From Microbispora hainanensis (GTDB lineage Bacteria; Actinomycetota; Actinomycetes; Streptosporangiales; Streptosporangiaceae): a stretch of 64,000 bases of DNA. Position numbers and translations under genes: made by a program. Below are positions 14,707 through 25,691 of the stretch, one piece after another (position 1 is the first letter of the stretch; the number at the start of each line of letters is the position of its first letter). The notes under the pieces were generated by a model. It searched no databases. It had not been told where the DNA came from and was given only the letters and a program-made list of their open reading frames with translations. The stretch lies in NCBI RefSeq assembly GCF_006874475.1, contig NZ_VIRM01000038.1, positions 1 through 64,000 of the forward strand, read 5' to 3'.

Positions 14707-15339
14707 ATGATCGCGGCACTGGTGGCGGGGCTGCTGGCCGGCTATGGCATCGCCATCCCGGTCGGCGCGATCGCGACATATCTGGTAGCTCTCACCGCTC
14801 GAACGTCCTTGAAGACCGGAGCTTCCGCCGCGCTCGGGGTGGCGACCGCGGACGGTCTGTACGCCTTGATCGCGACCCTCTGCGGTGCCGCGCTCACTCC
14901 ATTCGTCCAATCGATCGTGGCCCCGCTGCGCCGGGGTGCGGCGCTGATCCTCATCGCCCTTGTCCTACGGGGCGCGACGACGGCGATCAGGCAGTACCGT
15001 CAACGCCACCACCCCGCGACGATGGATGATCGGCCGCTCGCTCCGGCAGGGGCCTTCTGGACGCTGCTGGGTCTCACGATGCTGAACCCCCTCACCGTGA
15101 TCTACTTCGCGGCGTTGGTGCTCGGCATTCAGACCGCGACAACCGTGCGCGTCCTTGACCAGGCCATGTTCGTCGTCGCCGCCTTCGCGGCCTCAGCGAG
15201 CTGGCAACTCCTCTTGGCGGGGAGCGGCGCACTGCTCGGTCGATTCATCACGGGCAGCCGGGGGCGGCTGGCCACCGCGCTGATATCGAACGCAGTGATC
15301 CTCTATCTCGCTCTGCACATGTTCTCGTTGGCGACGTAG
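14707..15339 (+). CDS. LysE/RhtB-family exporter
   Basis: 210 residues with about six membrane helices. The start (GYGIAIPVGAIATYLVALTARTSLKTGASAALGVATADGLYALIATL) is the signature of LysE/RhtB amino-acid and metabolite exporters, including GAIATYLVALTAR and the G-x-A-x-AD motif. WTLLGLTMLNPLTVIYFAALVLG matches the fourth-helix NP motif. The substrate is not predictable. No strong ribosome site is seen before the ATG, and the first 5 kb of this mosaic contain no obvious partner regulator. Confidence 0.85.
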   Translation: MIAALVAGLLAGYGIAIPVGAIATYLVALTARTSLKTGASAALGVATADGLYALIATLCGAALTPFVQSIVAPLRRGAALILIALVLRGATTAIRQYRQRHHPATMDDRPLAPAGAFWTLLGLTMLNPLTVIYFAALVLGIQTATTVRVLDQAMFVVAAFAASASWQLLLAGSGALLGRFITGSRGRLATALISNAVILYLALHMFSLAT

Positions 15340-15535
15340 CGTTCCCGGTGCCGGAGGAGATCAGCGCGTGAGCCGGTCAGTGCCGCGCGGCGCGCGGATG
15401 CATGACGAGCGCCGCCACGGAATAGTCCAGGGGACAGAGCCGCGTTGGCGTAGCCGTGTTCGGCGTCGGCGGGAGGTAGGCCGAGCGCGACGGTGGTCGG
15501 CGCCTGGTGACCGCGCTCGACCGGGGACACCATGC

Positions 15536-16135
15536 TCACAGCGAAAGGGCGTGCTCGAGAGTGTCCGGTCCTTGGAAGTGAACGGCGGTCCAACCCGCGG
15601 CGCGTGCCGCCGCGGTGTTGGCGGGACTGTCGTCGACGAACAGGATGTCGTCGGGAAGGGCGCCCAGTCGTTTCAATACGGTGGCGAAGGCGGCCGGGTC
15701 TGGTTTCCGGTGTCCGAGGCGATGGCTGAACAGCAGGTGGTCGAAGCTGTCGAACATGGTGGGGTAGAGGCGGAGCAGGGCGTCTTCCTCCAGTGGGCCG
15801 TTGTTGGTGAACAGCGCCGTTGGCCGTGTGCCGCGGTGGCGTTCCAGCACGTGGCGAACCGCCTGGTCCGGCCGGAAGGCGCTGCACCAGGCGGCGTCGA
15901 GGCGGTCATCGCTGCCGGTGAAGCCGGTGGCGGCACGGATGTACTGCCGGATCTCGGCGGGATTCCGGTACTTGCCCGCGTCGCAGTCGGCACTGAACCC
16001 GGACCGCCACAGCAGCTCGTCGATCCGGTCCGCGGCGAGCTCGAAGGCGTCGGCCATGTGCCGCAGGCGACTGGCGTGGTCGAAGTGGAACAACACGCCG
16101 CCGAGGTCGACGACGACTACACGTGGGCGGCTCAT
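15536..16135 (-). CDS. HAD-IA family hydrolase
   Basis: 199 residues with all four HAD motifs: VVVDLGGVLF (nucleophile Asp; the D+2 position is Gly as in the YihX-like branch), ALFTNNG (motif II Ser/Thr), GHRKPDPAAF (motif III Lys) and ILFVDDSPAN (motif IV acidic pair). It is probably a small-molecule phosphatase. AAAGGA lies seven bases before the ATG at 16135. It is divergent from the LOG-family gene, and the 150-bp gap between them holds the GGGAT...TCCC element shared with the XRE gene. Confidence 0.85.
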   Translation of the reverse strand: MSRPRVVVVDLGGVLFHFDHASRLRHMADAFELAADRIDELLWRSGFSADCDAGKYRNPAEIRQYIRAATGFTGSDDRLDAAWCSAFRPDQAVRHVLERHRGTRPTALFTNNGPLEEDALLRLYPTMFDSFDHLLFSHRLGHRKPDPAAFATVLKRLGALPDDILFVDDSPANTAAARAAGWTAVHFQGPDTLEHALSL

Positions 16136-16225
16136 GTGGTGTCCTTTGCGCGCTGCGGCATGCCGAACGCCTTGCCGAGAGGTGTTCGTTGTTCCTCTCT
16201 CGAATCTATCTTGATTCCCAACTAT

Positions 16226-16238
16226 GGGATGCTTTCCC
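16226..16238 (+). promoter_or_regulatory. GGGATGCTTTCCC element between HAD and LOG genes
   Basis: GGGA (16226-16229) and TCCC (16235-16238) are inverted arms, and TTCCC just upstream (16215-16219) adds a third half-site. The element is followed by ATATGAGA (16241-16248), exactly as the matching element at the XRE start is on the opposite strand. I infer an operator for the XRE-cupin regulator controlling the divergent HAD and LOG genes. Confidence 0.45.
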
Positions 16239-16242
16239 GTAT

Positions 16243-16293
16243 ATGAGATACCTTAAGGGGTTTTGTCGCCCGTTATCGGGAGGAGCCGCATGA
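16243..16293 (+). other. Possible 16-codon leader peptide before the LOG gene
   Basis: ATG at 16243 opens MRYLKGFCRPLSGGAA, whose TGA (16291-16293) overlaps the LOG ATG at 16290 as ATGA. The LOG ribosome site GGGAGG lies inside the mini-frame. Translational coupling is possible, but the mini-frame has no ribosome site of its own and could be read only from a leaderless message. Confidence 0.3.
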
Positions 16294-16841
16294 AGCGCAT
16301 TGCCATCTTCACTGGTTCGTCGCCCGGCGCCGACTCCGGCTATGCGGAGGTCGCGGCCGATGTGGGTCGCGAGCTGGCTCGCAGGGGGATCGGTGTCGTG
16401 TACGGCGGCGGCCGTGCCGGGCTCATGGGCGCGGTCGCCGACGGGGCACGGCAGGCCGGTGGCGAGGTGATCGGGGTGATTCCGCGGGAGATGGTCGATC
16501 GGGAGTGGGCGCACCATGGCATCACCGAACTGCACGTCTGCGAGACGATGCACGAGCGCAAGGCGATGATGACGGAGAAGGCCGACGCCTTCCTGGCTCT
16601 GCCCGGAGGACTCGGCACGCTTGAAGAGGTCTTCGAGGTGTGGACCTGGCGGCAGCTCGGTTTTCACCGCAAGCCGGTGGGCTTTCTGAACGCCAACGGC
16701 TTCTGGAGCCCCTTGCTACGGGCCTTGGACGCCATAGTGGCCGCCGGATTCCTGTCCGACGTTGCTCTGGAGGACATCGTCGTGGAGCAAGAACTGCCTG
16801 CTGCACTGGAAGCCCTCTCTCGCCGCATCGTCACCGCCTGA
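16290..16841 (+). CDS. LOG-family protein (cytokinin riboside 5'-monophosphate phosphoribohydrolase type)
   Basis: 183 residues from the ATG at 16290, chosen because GGGAGG lies six bases upstream. The Rossmann-like fold and signature motifs are clear: AIFTGSSPG at the N-terminus, GIGVVYGGGRAGLMGAVADGA, MHERKAMM and the diagnostic LPGGLGTLEEVFEVWTWRQLG. This family hydrolyses nucleoside 5'-monophosphates to free base and ribose 5-phosphate (LOG activity, TIGR00730). The protein is cytosolic and probably dimeric. It is divergent from the HAD hydrolase gene and has the GGGAT...TCCC element upstream. Confidence 0.9.
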   Translation: MKRIAIFTGSSPGADSGYAEVAADVGRELARRGIGVVYGGGRAGLMGAVADGARQAGGEVIGVIPREMVDREWAHHGITELHVCETMHERKAMMTEKADAFLALPGGLGTLEEVFEVWTWRQLGFHRKPVGFLNANGFWSPLLRALDAIVAAGFLSDVALEDIVVEQELPAALEALSRRIVTA

Positions 16842-17035
16842 CCATCCAGACTGATCCGGCTCGGCCACCACCGCGTCAGGTGAGGTCCGGCCGGAGGGGC
16901 ATGCGAACCATGTGCGGCTTGGTGACGGGTCGCCCGTGAATGATGACCGTCCGCGGCGATCTTCAGGACTCGTTGGACCGGCAGCTTGCCGATGCCGAGG
17001 CCGGCGACGTGCGGAGCGCCATGCCGAGCTCGCAG

Positions 17036-17659
17036 TCATGCTCTCATCCCCGGCGCCGGTCGGCCGGCCGACGGCAGGACGATCAGTACGGCGTAACGGA
17101 CCGGGCCGGGGCCAGGGTTCTGAAATCGTGAGGGCCCCCACAGCCGGAAGCGCAGGCAGTCTCCCTTATGGAGTTCGTGCGCCGCGCCATCCACCGTGAT
17201 CCGCAAAGCGCCCTCCAGGATCCAGATGTGCTGTTCCTGGCCCGGGACCGGCGGTTTGTCGTACGGGATGTCCGCGCCGGGCAGGAGGAAGGCCTCGAGG
17301 ATCTCGCCGTTCAGACCCGGATGGGGCGGGGACACCGACCGCCGACTGAAGCCGGACTTCTCATCACGCCACTCCAATTGCCGGCCCGATCGCACCAGTT
17401 GCGGGGGCTCCGACTCCACTTCGGCCAGCAACTGCGACATCGTCCGCCCGTACGCTGCGCACAACTTGCCCAGCACTGCCGCGGTCGGGCTGATCTCCCC
17501 GCGCTCCAGCCGCGACAGGGTTGAACGGCTCACGCCCGATTGCTGTGCCAGCTCATCCAGCGACCAGCCGTGGTCCGTCCGCAGTTCGGCGAGCCTGTTC
17601 GCCAGCCGGGCCTCCATCTGGTCGGCGCTCTGCGGCCCTCGATCTGCAGCGCGTCTCAT
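17036..17659 (-). CDS. XRE-family regulator with C-terminal cupin domain
   Basis: 207 residues. The N-terminal helix-turn-helix (about 17-75) reads LANRLAELRTDHGWSLDELAQQSGVSRSTLSRLERGEISPTAAVLGKL, the typical XRE/SutR type. Residues about 110-195 are a cupin sensor (PGQEQHIWILEGALRITVDG...HELHKGDCLRFRLWGPSRFQNPG). Such regulators usually repress nearby metabolic or efflux genes and respond to a small ligand. The ATG at 17659 overlaps the stop of the preceding DUF7710-like gene (ATGA). A palindrome GGGATAGCATCCC ends five bases before the start and is a likely autoregulatory operator. Confidence 0.9.
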   Translation of the reverse strand: MRRAADRGPQSADQMEARLANRLAELRTDHGWSLDELAQQSGVSRSTLSRLERGEISPTAAVLGKLCAAYGRTMSQLLAEVESEPPQLVRSGRQLEWRDEKSGFSRRSVSPPHPGLNGEILEAFLLPGADIPYDKPPVPGQEQHIWILEGALRITVDGAAHELHKGDCLRFRLWGPSRFQNPGPGPVRYAVLIVLPSAGRPAPGMRA

Positions 17660-17931
17660 ATCTGGGATGCTATCCCTGAGTCACCGGTCCACGGGTACTC
17701 GGTCAGGATCTCGGACACCTCGTGCTTGCCTGCCCAGGCGAGTGCGGCGTCCAGCGTCTCGAACACGCCGGAGGCGTACCGGGCTTCGCAACCGTAAAAG
17801 ATCCAGACGACTGGCCTGAGGGGACTGCGCTGGTCGGAGGTCGGCCTGCGGCGCAGGCCCTCGGGCCTGAACGAGCTCATCGGCAGGAGCGGACGGCGGT
17901 TCCCGCGTGCGAGCGCGATGAGCCGCATCAC
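17656..17931 (-). CDS. DUF7710-like protein with shortened C-terminus
   Basis: 91 residues. After a basic N-terminal tail (first 38 residues; a second ATG at codon 18 is possible) it reads VVWIFYGCEARYASGVFETLDAALAW, then EVSEILTEYP, resembling the small DUF7710 domain (W.F.G...ASGVF...A..W...H...LT.YP). That family normally continues with a conserved tail after the YP; here it is replaced by WTGDSGIASQI and stop. The gene lies 27 bp after the HEAT-repeat gene and overlaps the XRE gene by four bases, so the three look like one operon. Its last codons overlap the XRE operator-like palindrome. The function is unknown. Confidence 0.6.
   Translation of the reverse strand: MMRLIALARGNRRPLLPMSSFRPEGLRRRPTSDQRSPLRPVVWIFYGCEARYASGVFETLDAALAWAGKHEVSEILTEYPWTGDSGIASQI
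17664..17676 (-). promoter_or_regulatory. GGGATAGCATCCC palindrome at the XRE gene start
   Basis: A 13-bp palindrome five bases upstream of the XRE ATG. Read on the minus strand it is followed by ATATGAGA, as is the copy before the LOG gene. It lies inside the 3' end of the upstream gene, so it could repress transcription locally or act on the RNA. Confidence 0.5.
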
Positions 17932-17958
17932 CGCCCGGCCGGTCGACGAGCGGCGCGA

Positions 17959-19767
17959 TCAGCCGATGCCGAGGATCCGGCGCAGTTGGCGGGCCTGCTG
18001 GGCGCCGATCAGCGGCTCGGCTGCGTCGACCAACCGGCCGAGGAGGAGTGTCATCTCCTTGGTCGGCGCGTTGTAGGCGGTCGCGGCGCCGCGGCGTGCC
18101 CAGTCGTTCAGGTCGGCGTGTGCCCGGTGGCCGAGCTCCACGTCGCGGGTGACCAGCAGGTGGAGGTCGACGTGAACACGGGTCCAGGTGTCCTTTGCCC
18201 GGAGCTGCTCATAGGCCCCCAGCCGAACATGCGGCGGTGATTCGGCGGCCAGCAGTTCCCACAGCCGTACGGCTGGCACGGCGGCGGGCTCGCCACGCAA
18301 CGCCTGCGTGGCCGCGCGGACGACCACTGGCGCAGGATCGGCGAGCATTCCGGCGATGCTGGCGGGGGATCCGCCCAGGCGGCGGACGGCGCGTACGGCC
18401 GCCGCCCGCATCCGGGGACTCGGGTGCTCCAGGAAAGGCAGGAGCATGTCCACATCCTGACGCGTGCCGCATTCGGCGAGGCCGACGACCAGCGCACGAG
18501 CCCGGCCCACCGGCGGGTCCGCGGCCAGGGCGTTCCGGTAGATCGCGGCGGGATCGCGGCCCGCGCGACGGACCGCCCACTGCGCGGTGGCGCGCATCAT
18601 CGCCGACCGATCCGCCAGATGGGCCTCACCGGCTTCAGGGTGGCCGAGCTTCACCAGGGCGGTGAGCGCCTCGATCCCGACCTGCGCGCTTCCCCGCCTC
18701 AGCAACTCTTCCAGCACGTCGACGCGCCGGTCTCGGACGGCGTCGGCCACGAGCCGTTCCGCGCACAGGAGACGGCAGACTCCATCTGGTTCGCCCAGGG
18801 TGGCATTCATGACCTCCTCGTATCGGGAACGGCCGGATTCCAGCCACAACCGGTACGCCAGGCGCCGCACCCCGAGGTCCTGGTGCGTACGGGCCGTCGC
18901 GGGCACGCCGTACGGCGCTGTCCGCAGCGCCTCCGCGAGGGCCTCCACGGCATGGCCACCACGTGCCCACGATCCGATCGCCGTGGCGACACTCGCCGCA
19001 GTGAGCAACGCCGACGCACCCGCCGACCGCAACACGGTGGTCAGCGACATGCGTGCGCGCTCACGCACCTGCGGCACCCAGTCGGCGGTCCGCAGCACCA
19101 GGAGGGGCAGCAGCAACCCGTCCGCAGCCGTGGCAAGGCCCGCGACCGCCGACTCCCTTTGGTGGCCGTCCCATGAACAGCCCGCCACGAGGGACGACAG
19201 CCGCTCGTTCTCCGGCAGCCGGGCCTTCGTCGCATGCCCGCCGTACGTCACCGCCGTCGTACGCAGTGCCCCGTCGAGCCCGATCCAGGTCTTCGCCCCG
19301 GCGACCGACAACATCGCCAGAACCTCGTCCGCCGGCTCCCGCCCGGCAGCGGCTGCGGCGACCCGCGTCGCCAGCGGGCCATATCCGGGAGCGTGGAACT
19401 CCCGGACCACGTGGATCGGCCCCGCCAGATGGGCGTTGAACTCCTCCAGCTCCCCCGCCGGAACCCACAGCTCCAGGATGGTCCGGCCGCCCGCCTGCCG
19501 CACCGGATAGCGGCGTGCGAAGTCCGCGTCGACCTCGAAACGCGTCACGAAACCGGCCCCCGACGCCGGGACGTTCCAGTCGCGAGCGATCCTGACTGCG
19601 TACGCCTCGTTCAGCACCGGATAGAAGATCGGCTGATCGGGCAGCCGAGGCGGCCAGGCCCTCCACCCCGAGGCACGCACCAGCGACAACTCCGCCGGTC
19701 CCACCGGGCGCCACAACGTCAGCGTGGCCCGCCGGCCCGTACGCGCTCCGCTCTGCTTGCCGTTCAC
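17959..19767 (-). CDS. HEAT-repeat protein with N-terminal 'ADP-ribosylation/crystallin J1'-type domain
   Basis: 602 residues. Residues about 16-130 (LTLWRPVGPAELSLVRASGW, WPPRLPDQPIFYPVLNEAYA, RIARDWNVPASGAGFVTRFEV, ELWVPAGELEEFNAHLAGPI) match a small domain that databases often label ADP-ribosylation/crystallin J1; no enzymatic activity is established for it. The rest is an alpha solenoid with HEAT-like units (HPSPRMRAAAVRAVRRLGG, DPAPVVVRAATQALRGEP), probably a protein-protein scaffold. The GTG at 19767 lacks a good ribosome site but fits the domain start. It is first in an apparent operon with the DUF7710-like and XRE-cupin genes. Confidence 0.7.
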   Translation of the reverse strand: MNGKQSGARTGRRATLTLWRPVGPAELSLVRASGWRAWPPRLPDQPIFYPVLNEAYAVRIARDWNVPASGAGFVTRFEVDADFARRYPVRQAGGRTILELWVPAGELEEFNAHLAGPIHVVREFHAPGYGPLATRVAAAAAGREPADEVLAMLSVAGAKTWIGLDGALRTTAVTYGGHATKARLPENERLSSLVAGCSWDGHQRESAVAGLATAADGLLLPLLVLRTADWVPQVRERARMSLTTVLRSAGASALLTAASVATAIGSWARGGHAVEALAEALRTAPYGVPATARTHQDLGVRRLAYRLWLESGRSRYEEVMNATLGEPDGVCRLLCAERLVADAVRDRRVDVLEELLRRGSAQVGIEALTALVKLGHPEAGEAHLADRSAMMRATAQWAVRRAGRDPAAIYRNALAADPPVGRARALVVGLAECGTRQDVDMLLPFLEHPSPRMRAAAVRAVRRLGGSPASIAGMLADPAPVVVRAATQALRGEPAAVPAVRLWELLAAESPPHVRLGAYEQLRAKDTWTRVHVDLHLLVTRDVELGHRAHADLNDWARRGAATAYNAPTKEMTLLLGRLVDAAEPLIGAQQARQLRRILGIG

Positions 19768-19834
19768 GAGAACCGAGTCTCGCGACCCCGCCGGGCCCTG
19801 ACCACTGAATATCCCCGTCGGAGGTCGGCGGGGT

Positions 19835-19871
19835 GGGCCGCGGGCGGTGCGTGTACGACCGTCCGCGGCCC
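19835..19871 (-). terminator. Stem-loop downstream of the beta-helix gene
   Basis: Arms 19835-19848 and 19858-19871 pair over 14 bp (GGGCCGCGG type, one G-T pair) around a 9-nt loop, starting 16 bp after the stop of the minus-strand beta-helix gene. There is no U-tract, as is usual for actinomycete terminators. Confidence 0.6.
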
Positions 19872-19886
19872 GGCGGGAACCTCACA

Positions 19887-22844
<2,958 letters not shown>

Positions 22845-22944
22845 TCACGAGGTGTGCGCCGCGCTTCCTCATGCCGGCTGGGCGCGACGCGGCCTGTGGG
22901 GAGTCATCCCATCTTTAGCGGATGGGAGGGGGCGTGTTGCCCGT

Positions 22945-23358
22945 TCACTCAGGGTGGGGCCGGTGGTCCCGCCCCTCGGCCACGGGACGCCCGAGCAGCT
23001 TGTCGATGCTGCGGCGCTCGCGTTTGGTGGGACGCCCCGCGCCCCGAGCCCGTACGGCCACCGTCACGGCCTCTTCACGCCGCGGAGGCGGCGGGCTCTT
23101 GTCGACGTAGCACTCGGCGGCCACGGGGGCGCCGACGCGCTTGGTGATGATGCGGGAGACGACCACGATGCGTTCGCGCCCCTCGTGCCGCAGCCGGATC
23201 TCGTCTCCGACCCGCACGACGTGCGCGGGCTTGACCCGCACCCCGTTTACCCGGACGTGACCGCCCCGGCAGGCGTCGGACGCGATCGAACGAGTCCTGG
23301 TCAGCCGGACCGACCAGATCCAGATGTCCACCCGCGCGCTCACCTGCTCACCCGACAC
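22945..23358 (-). CDS. S4-domain RNA-binding protein (Hsp15-like)
   Basis: About 137 residues from GTG at 23358 (MSGEQVSARVDIWIWSVRL); GTG at 23343 is an alternative. The N-terminal S4 domain is clear: RVDIWIWSVRLTRTRSIASDACRGGHVRVNGVRVKPAHVVRVGDEI. A strand-rich part and a basic tail follow, ending GRPTKRERRSIDKLLG. Hsp15 binds 50S subunits carrying stalled nascent chains; this protein probably binds ribosomal RNA similarly. It is divergent from the NUDIX gene. Confidence 0.85.
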   Translation of the reverse strand: MSGEQVSARVDIWIWSVRLTRTRSIASDACRGGHVRVNGVRVKPAHVVRVGDEIRLRHEGRERIVVVSRIITKRVGAPVAAECYVDKSPPPPRREEAVTVAVRARGAGRPTKRERRSIDKLLGRPVAEGRDHRPHPE

Positions 23359-23498
23359 TCCGCCACTGTACTGAGAGCCATGCCCTGCCGGCAGATCGGC
23401 CCGTGTCAACGGCCGAGGGCGAGCGGCGAGCCCGCTACGAGCAGGTTCCGAGATACACCGGCGCCAGGCCGTGCGCGGCTCGTAGTGTCGGAGCCGTC

Positions 23499-23996
23499 AT
23501 GAGCGACTCCGCGTCATACCTGGCCTTCCTCGCCTCCGTACCGCGCCTTCGTGCCGCGGCGGGCGCGTTGCTCCGAGACCGCGAGGGGCGGGTGCTCGTC
23601 GTGCACCCGGTCTATAAGGACGACTGGGAGATCCCCGGCGGAATGATCGAGGCGGGGGAGTCCCCCACCGACGCTCTGCTCCGTGAACTACGGGAGGAGC
23701 TGGGCATCGCACCGCAGGTGGGCCGGCTCGCATGTATCGACTGGGTGCCACCCGCGCCGCCCTGGGACGCCGGGCTGATGTTCGTCTTCGACGCGGGGGT
23801 GCTCACCGGTTCCCAGATCGCGGCGATCCGCCTGCAGCCCCAGGAACTCGACGAATACGTGTTCGCCGCTCCCGCGGACCTGGACACGCTCCTGCCGCCA
23901 GGCCTGGCGCGGAGGATGAACGCGGCGATCTCGGCGGCGGACGCCGGCCAGACCGCATATCTGGAGGACGGTCGCCCCCGGCCGAGTGGTGCTTGA
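23499..23996 (+). CDS. NUDIX hydrolase
   Basis: 165 residues from ATG at 23499 (GGAG six bases upstream); longer readings from 23403 lack a ribosome site. The complete Nudix box is present as GGMIEAGESPTDALLRELREELGI (G-x5-E-x7-REUxEExGU), so Mg2+-dependent pyrophosphohydrolase activity is expected, on a nucleotide-type substrate that cannot be specified. WEIPGG before the box and VPPAPPWDAGLMFVFD after it are typical of small MutT-like enzymes. Confidence 0.9.
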   Translation: MSDSASYLAFLASVPRLRAAAGALLRDREGRVLVVHPVYKDDWEIPGGMIEAGESPTDALLRELREELGIAPQVGRLACIDWVPPAPPWDAGLMFVFDAGVLTGSQIAAIRLQPQELDEYVFAAPADLDTLLPPGLARRMNAAISAADAGQTAYLEDGRPRPSGA

Positions 23997-24085
23997 CCTG
24001 GGGTGGCGCGGGCTTGTCGCGGTGGCCGGCGTCCGGCTGCTGTGAGGCGTATCGCGCCGCGCCCCTCGTCGTTAGGGTTCGGTGC

Positions 24086-25675
24086 ATGGTCACCCCCCTG
24101 GAGCCCGACGACCCGCGCGTGCTGGGTGAGTTCACGCTGAGCGGGCGGCTCGGCGAGGGCGGGCAGGGGGTGGTGTTCCTCGGCCGGTCGCCTCGTGGGG
24201 AACCGGTCGCGGTGAAGGTGCTCAAGTCGGGGCTCGACGCGTCGGTGAAGGAGCGGCTGGTCCGCGAGCTCGACGCGATGCGCGGGGTCGCGCCCTTCTG
24301 CACCGCCCGGGTGCTGACCGCGGTGGTCGACGGCCGGATGCCGTACGTGGTGAGCGAGTTCATCGACGGGCCGTCTCTGCAGCAGCGGGTCGATTCCGGC
24401 GGTCCGCTGCGAGGCGGCGAACTGGAACGCCTCGCGGTCGGCACGGCCACGGCGCTGACGGCCATTCACGGCGCCGGGATCGTGCACCGCGACTTCAAAC
24501 CGGCCAACGTGCTGCTGGGGCCGGACGGCCCGCGGGTGGTGGACTTCGGCATCGCCAGGCACGGCGCGAGCGACACGATCACGGCGGGCCCGGTCGGCAC
24601 CCCGGCCTACCTGGCTCCCGAGCAGATCGCCGGAGCCCCGGCCACGCCCGCCTCCGACGTGTTCGCCTGGGGTGCCACGATCGTGTTCGCCGCCACGGGC
24701 CGTGCGGCCTTCGGCGCCGACGGCGTCCCCGCCGTCATGCACCGGATCCTGACCGCCGAGCCCGACGCCTCGGCGCTGCCCCCGCCGCTGCGTTCGGTGG
24801 TCGAACGCTGCCTGGCGAAGGACTCCGCGCGCCGGCCGTCCTCCCGCGACCTGTTGCTGGAACTCGTCGGGTCCGCCGGCGACCCGCTCCAGGCGGGCGC
24901 GGCCGCGGCGACCACCAGGCCGGAAGGCGTACGGCAAGGCGGGACGACCGCGGTCCTCCCGGTTCCCGGTCCGGGCGGGACGTTCCCGTCGGGCGCGGAG
25001 CCGACCGGGGCGGGCGGCCACCGGCAGGCGTCCCGTGCGGGGATCGTCGCCGGGGTGGTGGCCGCCGTGGCCGCGGTGTCGGTCACCGCCGCCCTGCTGG
25101 CGCCGCGCCTGCTGTCCGGCGGTACGCCCGCTGCCACGACGCCCGCCGCCACGACGCCCGCCGCCACGACGACCGTCTCGCGCGCGGCCGGCTCGTCGCC
25201 TCCGCCCGCCGACGCCACGCCCGAGGCAGACGACACGGCCTATGGCGCGGAGCAGGACGACAGTGTGACGACGGAGGACGCGACAGAGGACCCGGCGGAG
25301 GACGCTGCGGGGGACGCCGCGGCGACTCCGGCAGCGGCCGCCGAGCCGTCGACCACGCCGGGCGGGACGGTTCCGGCCGCGTTCGCCGGCACCTGGGGAG
25401 GCCACCTACAACCCGACGAGCTCGTCGGCACCAGCGAGACCGACGTACAGATCGTGCTGAAGGCGGGCGGGCGCACCGGAACCTGGAAGGACACCAACAG
25501 TTCATGCCGGGGGAGCCTGACGCTGACGCGCAGCTCGGCCACGGCACTCGTCTTCCGGCTGGACACGTGCGCCCCGGGCAGGATCGCCCTGATCCAGAGC
25601 GGGGAAGGGCTCGCCTACCGATGGGACGGTGACGAGGGCGAGGTCGTCTACCAGGGCCTCCTGGTCAAGGACTGA
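24086..25675 (+). CDS. Receptor-type Ser/Thr protein kinase
   Basis: 529 residues from ATG at 24086 (the message may be nearly leaderless; no strong ribosome site). The kinase domain occupies about 15-275: GEGGQGVV loop (23-30), VAVK Lys44, HRDFKPAN (His134, Asp136), DFG at 153-155, GTPAYLAPEQ activation segment and a conserved SDVFAWG helix. A Pro/Ala/Thr linker follows, then one membrane helix (about 318-342), then an extracellular Thr/Glu-rich stretch with a (PAATT)3 repeat and a C-terminal small domain (AFAGTWGGHLQPDE...CRGSLTLTR...YRWDGDEGEVVYQG). There are no PASTA repeats; the ligand-binding domain is of unknown type. It probably senses a cell-envelope signal. Confidence 0.92.
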   Translation: MVTPLEPDDPRVLGEFTLSGRLGEGGQGVVFLGRSPRGEPVAVKVLKSGLDASVKERLVRELDAMRGVAPFCTARVLTAVVDGRMPYVVSEFIDGPSLQQRVDSGGPLRGGELERLAVGTATALTAIHGAGIVHRDFKPANVLLGPDGPRVVDFGIARHGASDTITAGPVGTPAYLAPEQIAGAPATPASDVFAWGATIVFAATGRAAFGADGVPAVMHRILTAEPDASALPPPLRSVVERCLAKDSARRPSSRDLLLELVGSAGDPLQAGAAAATTRPEGVRQGGTTAVLPVPGPGGTFPSGAEPTGAGGHRQASRAGIVAGVVAAVAAVSVTAALLAPRLLSGGTPAATTPAATTPAATTTVSRAAGSSPPPADATPEADDTAYGAEQDDSVTTEDATEDPAEDAAGDAAATPAAAAEPSTTPGGTVPAAFAGTWGGHLQPDELVGTSETDVQIVLKAGGRTGTWKDTNSSCRGSLTLTRSSATALVFRLDTCAPGRIALIQSGEGLAYRWDGDEGEVVYQGLLVKD

Positions 25676-25691
25676 CCGTAGGGTGGGCGGC

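Noticed and set aside
14522-14710. Small plus-strand frame before LysE
   Set aside because: No ribosome site, Ser/Thr/Arg-rich sequence, overlaps the beta-lactamase remnant and the LysE start.
16842-17035. Possible GNAT-like scrap on the minus strand (PHVAGLGIGKL...)
   Set aside because: Only about 20 codons look suggestive; too short and interrupted to call.
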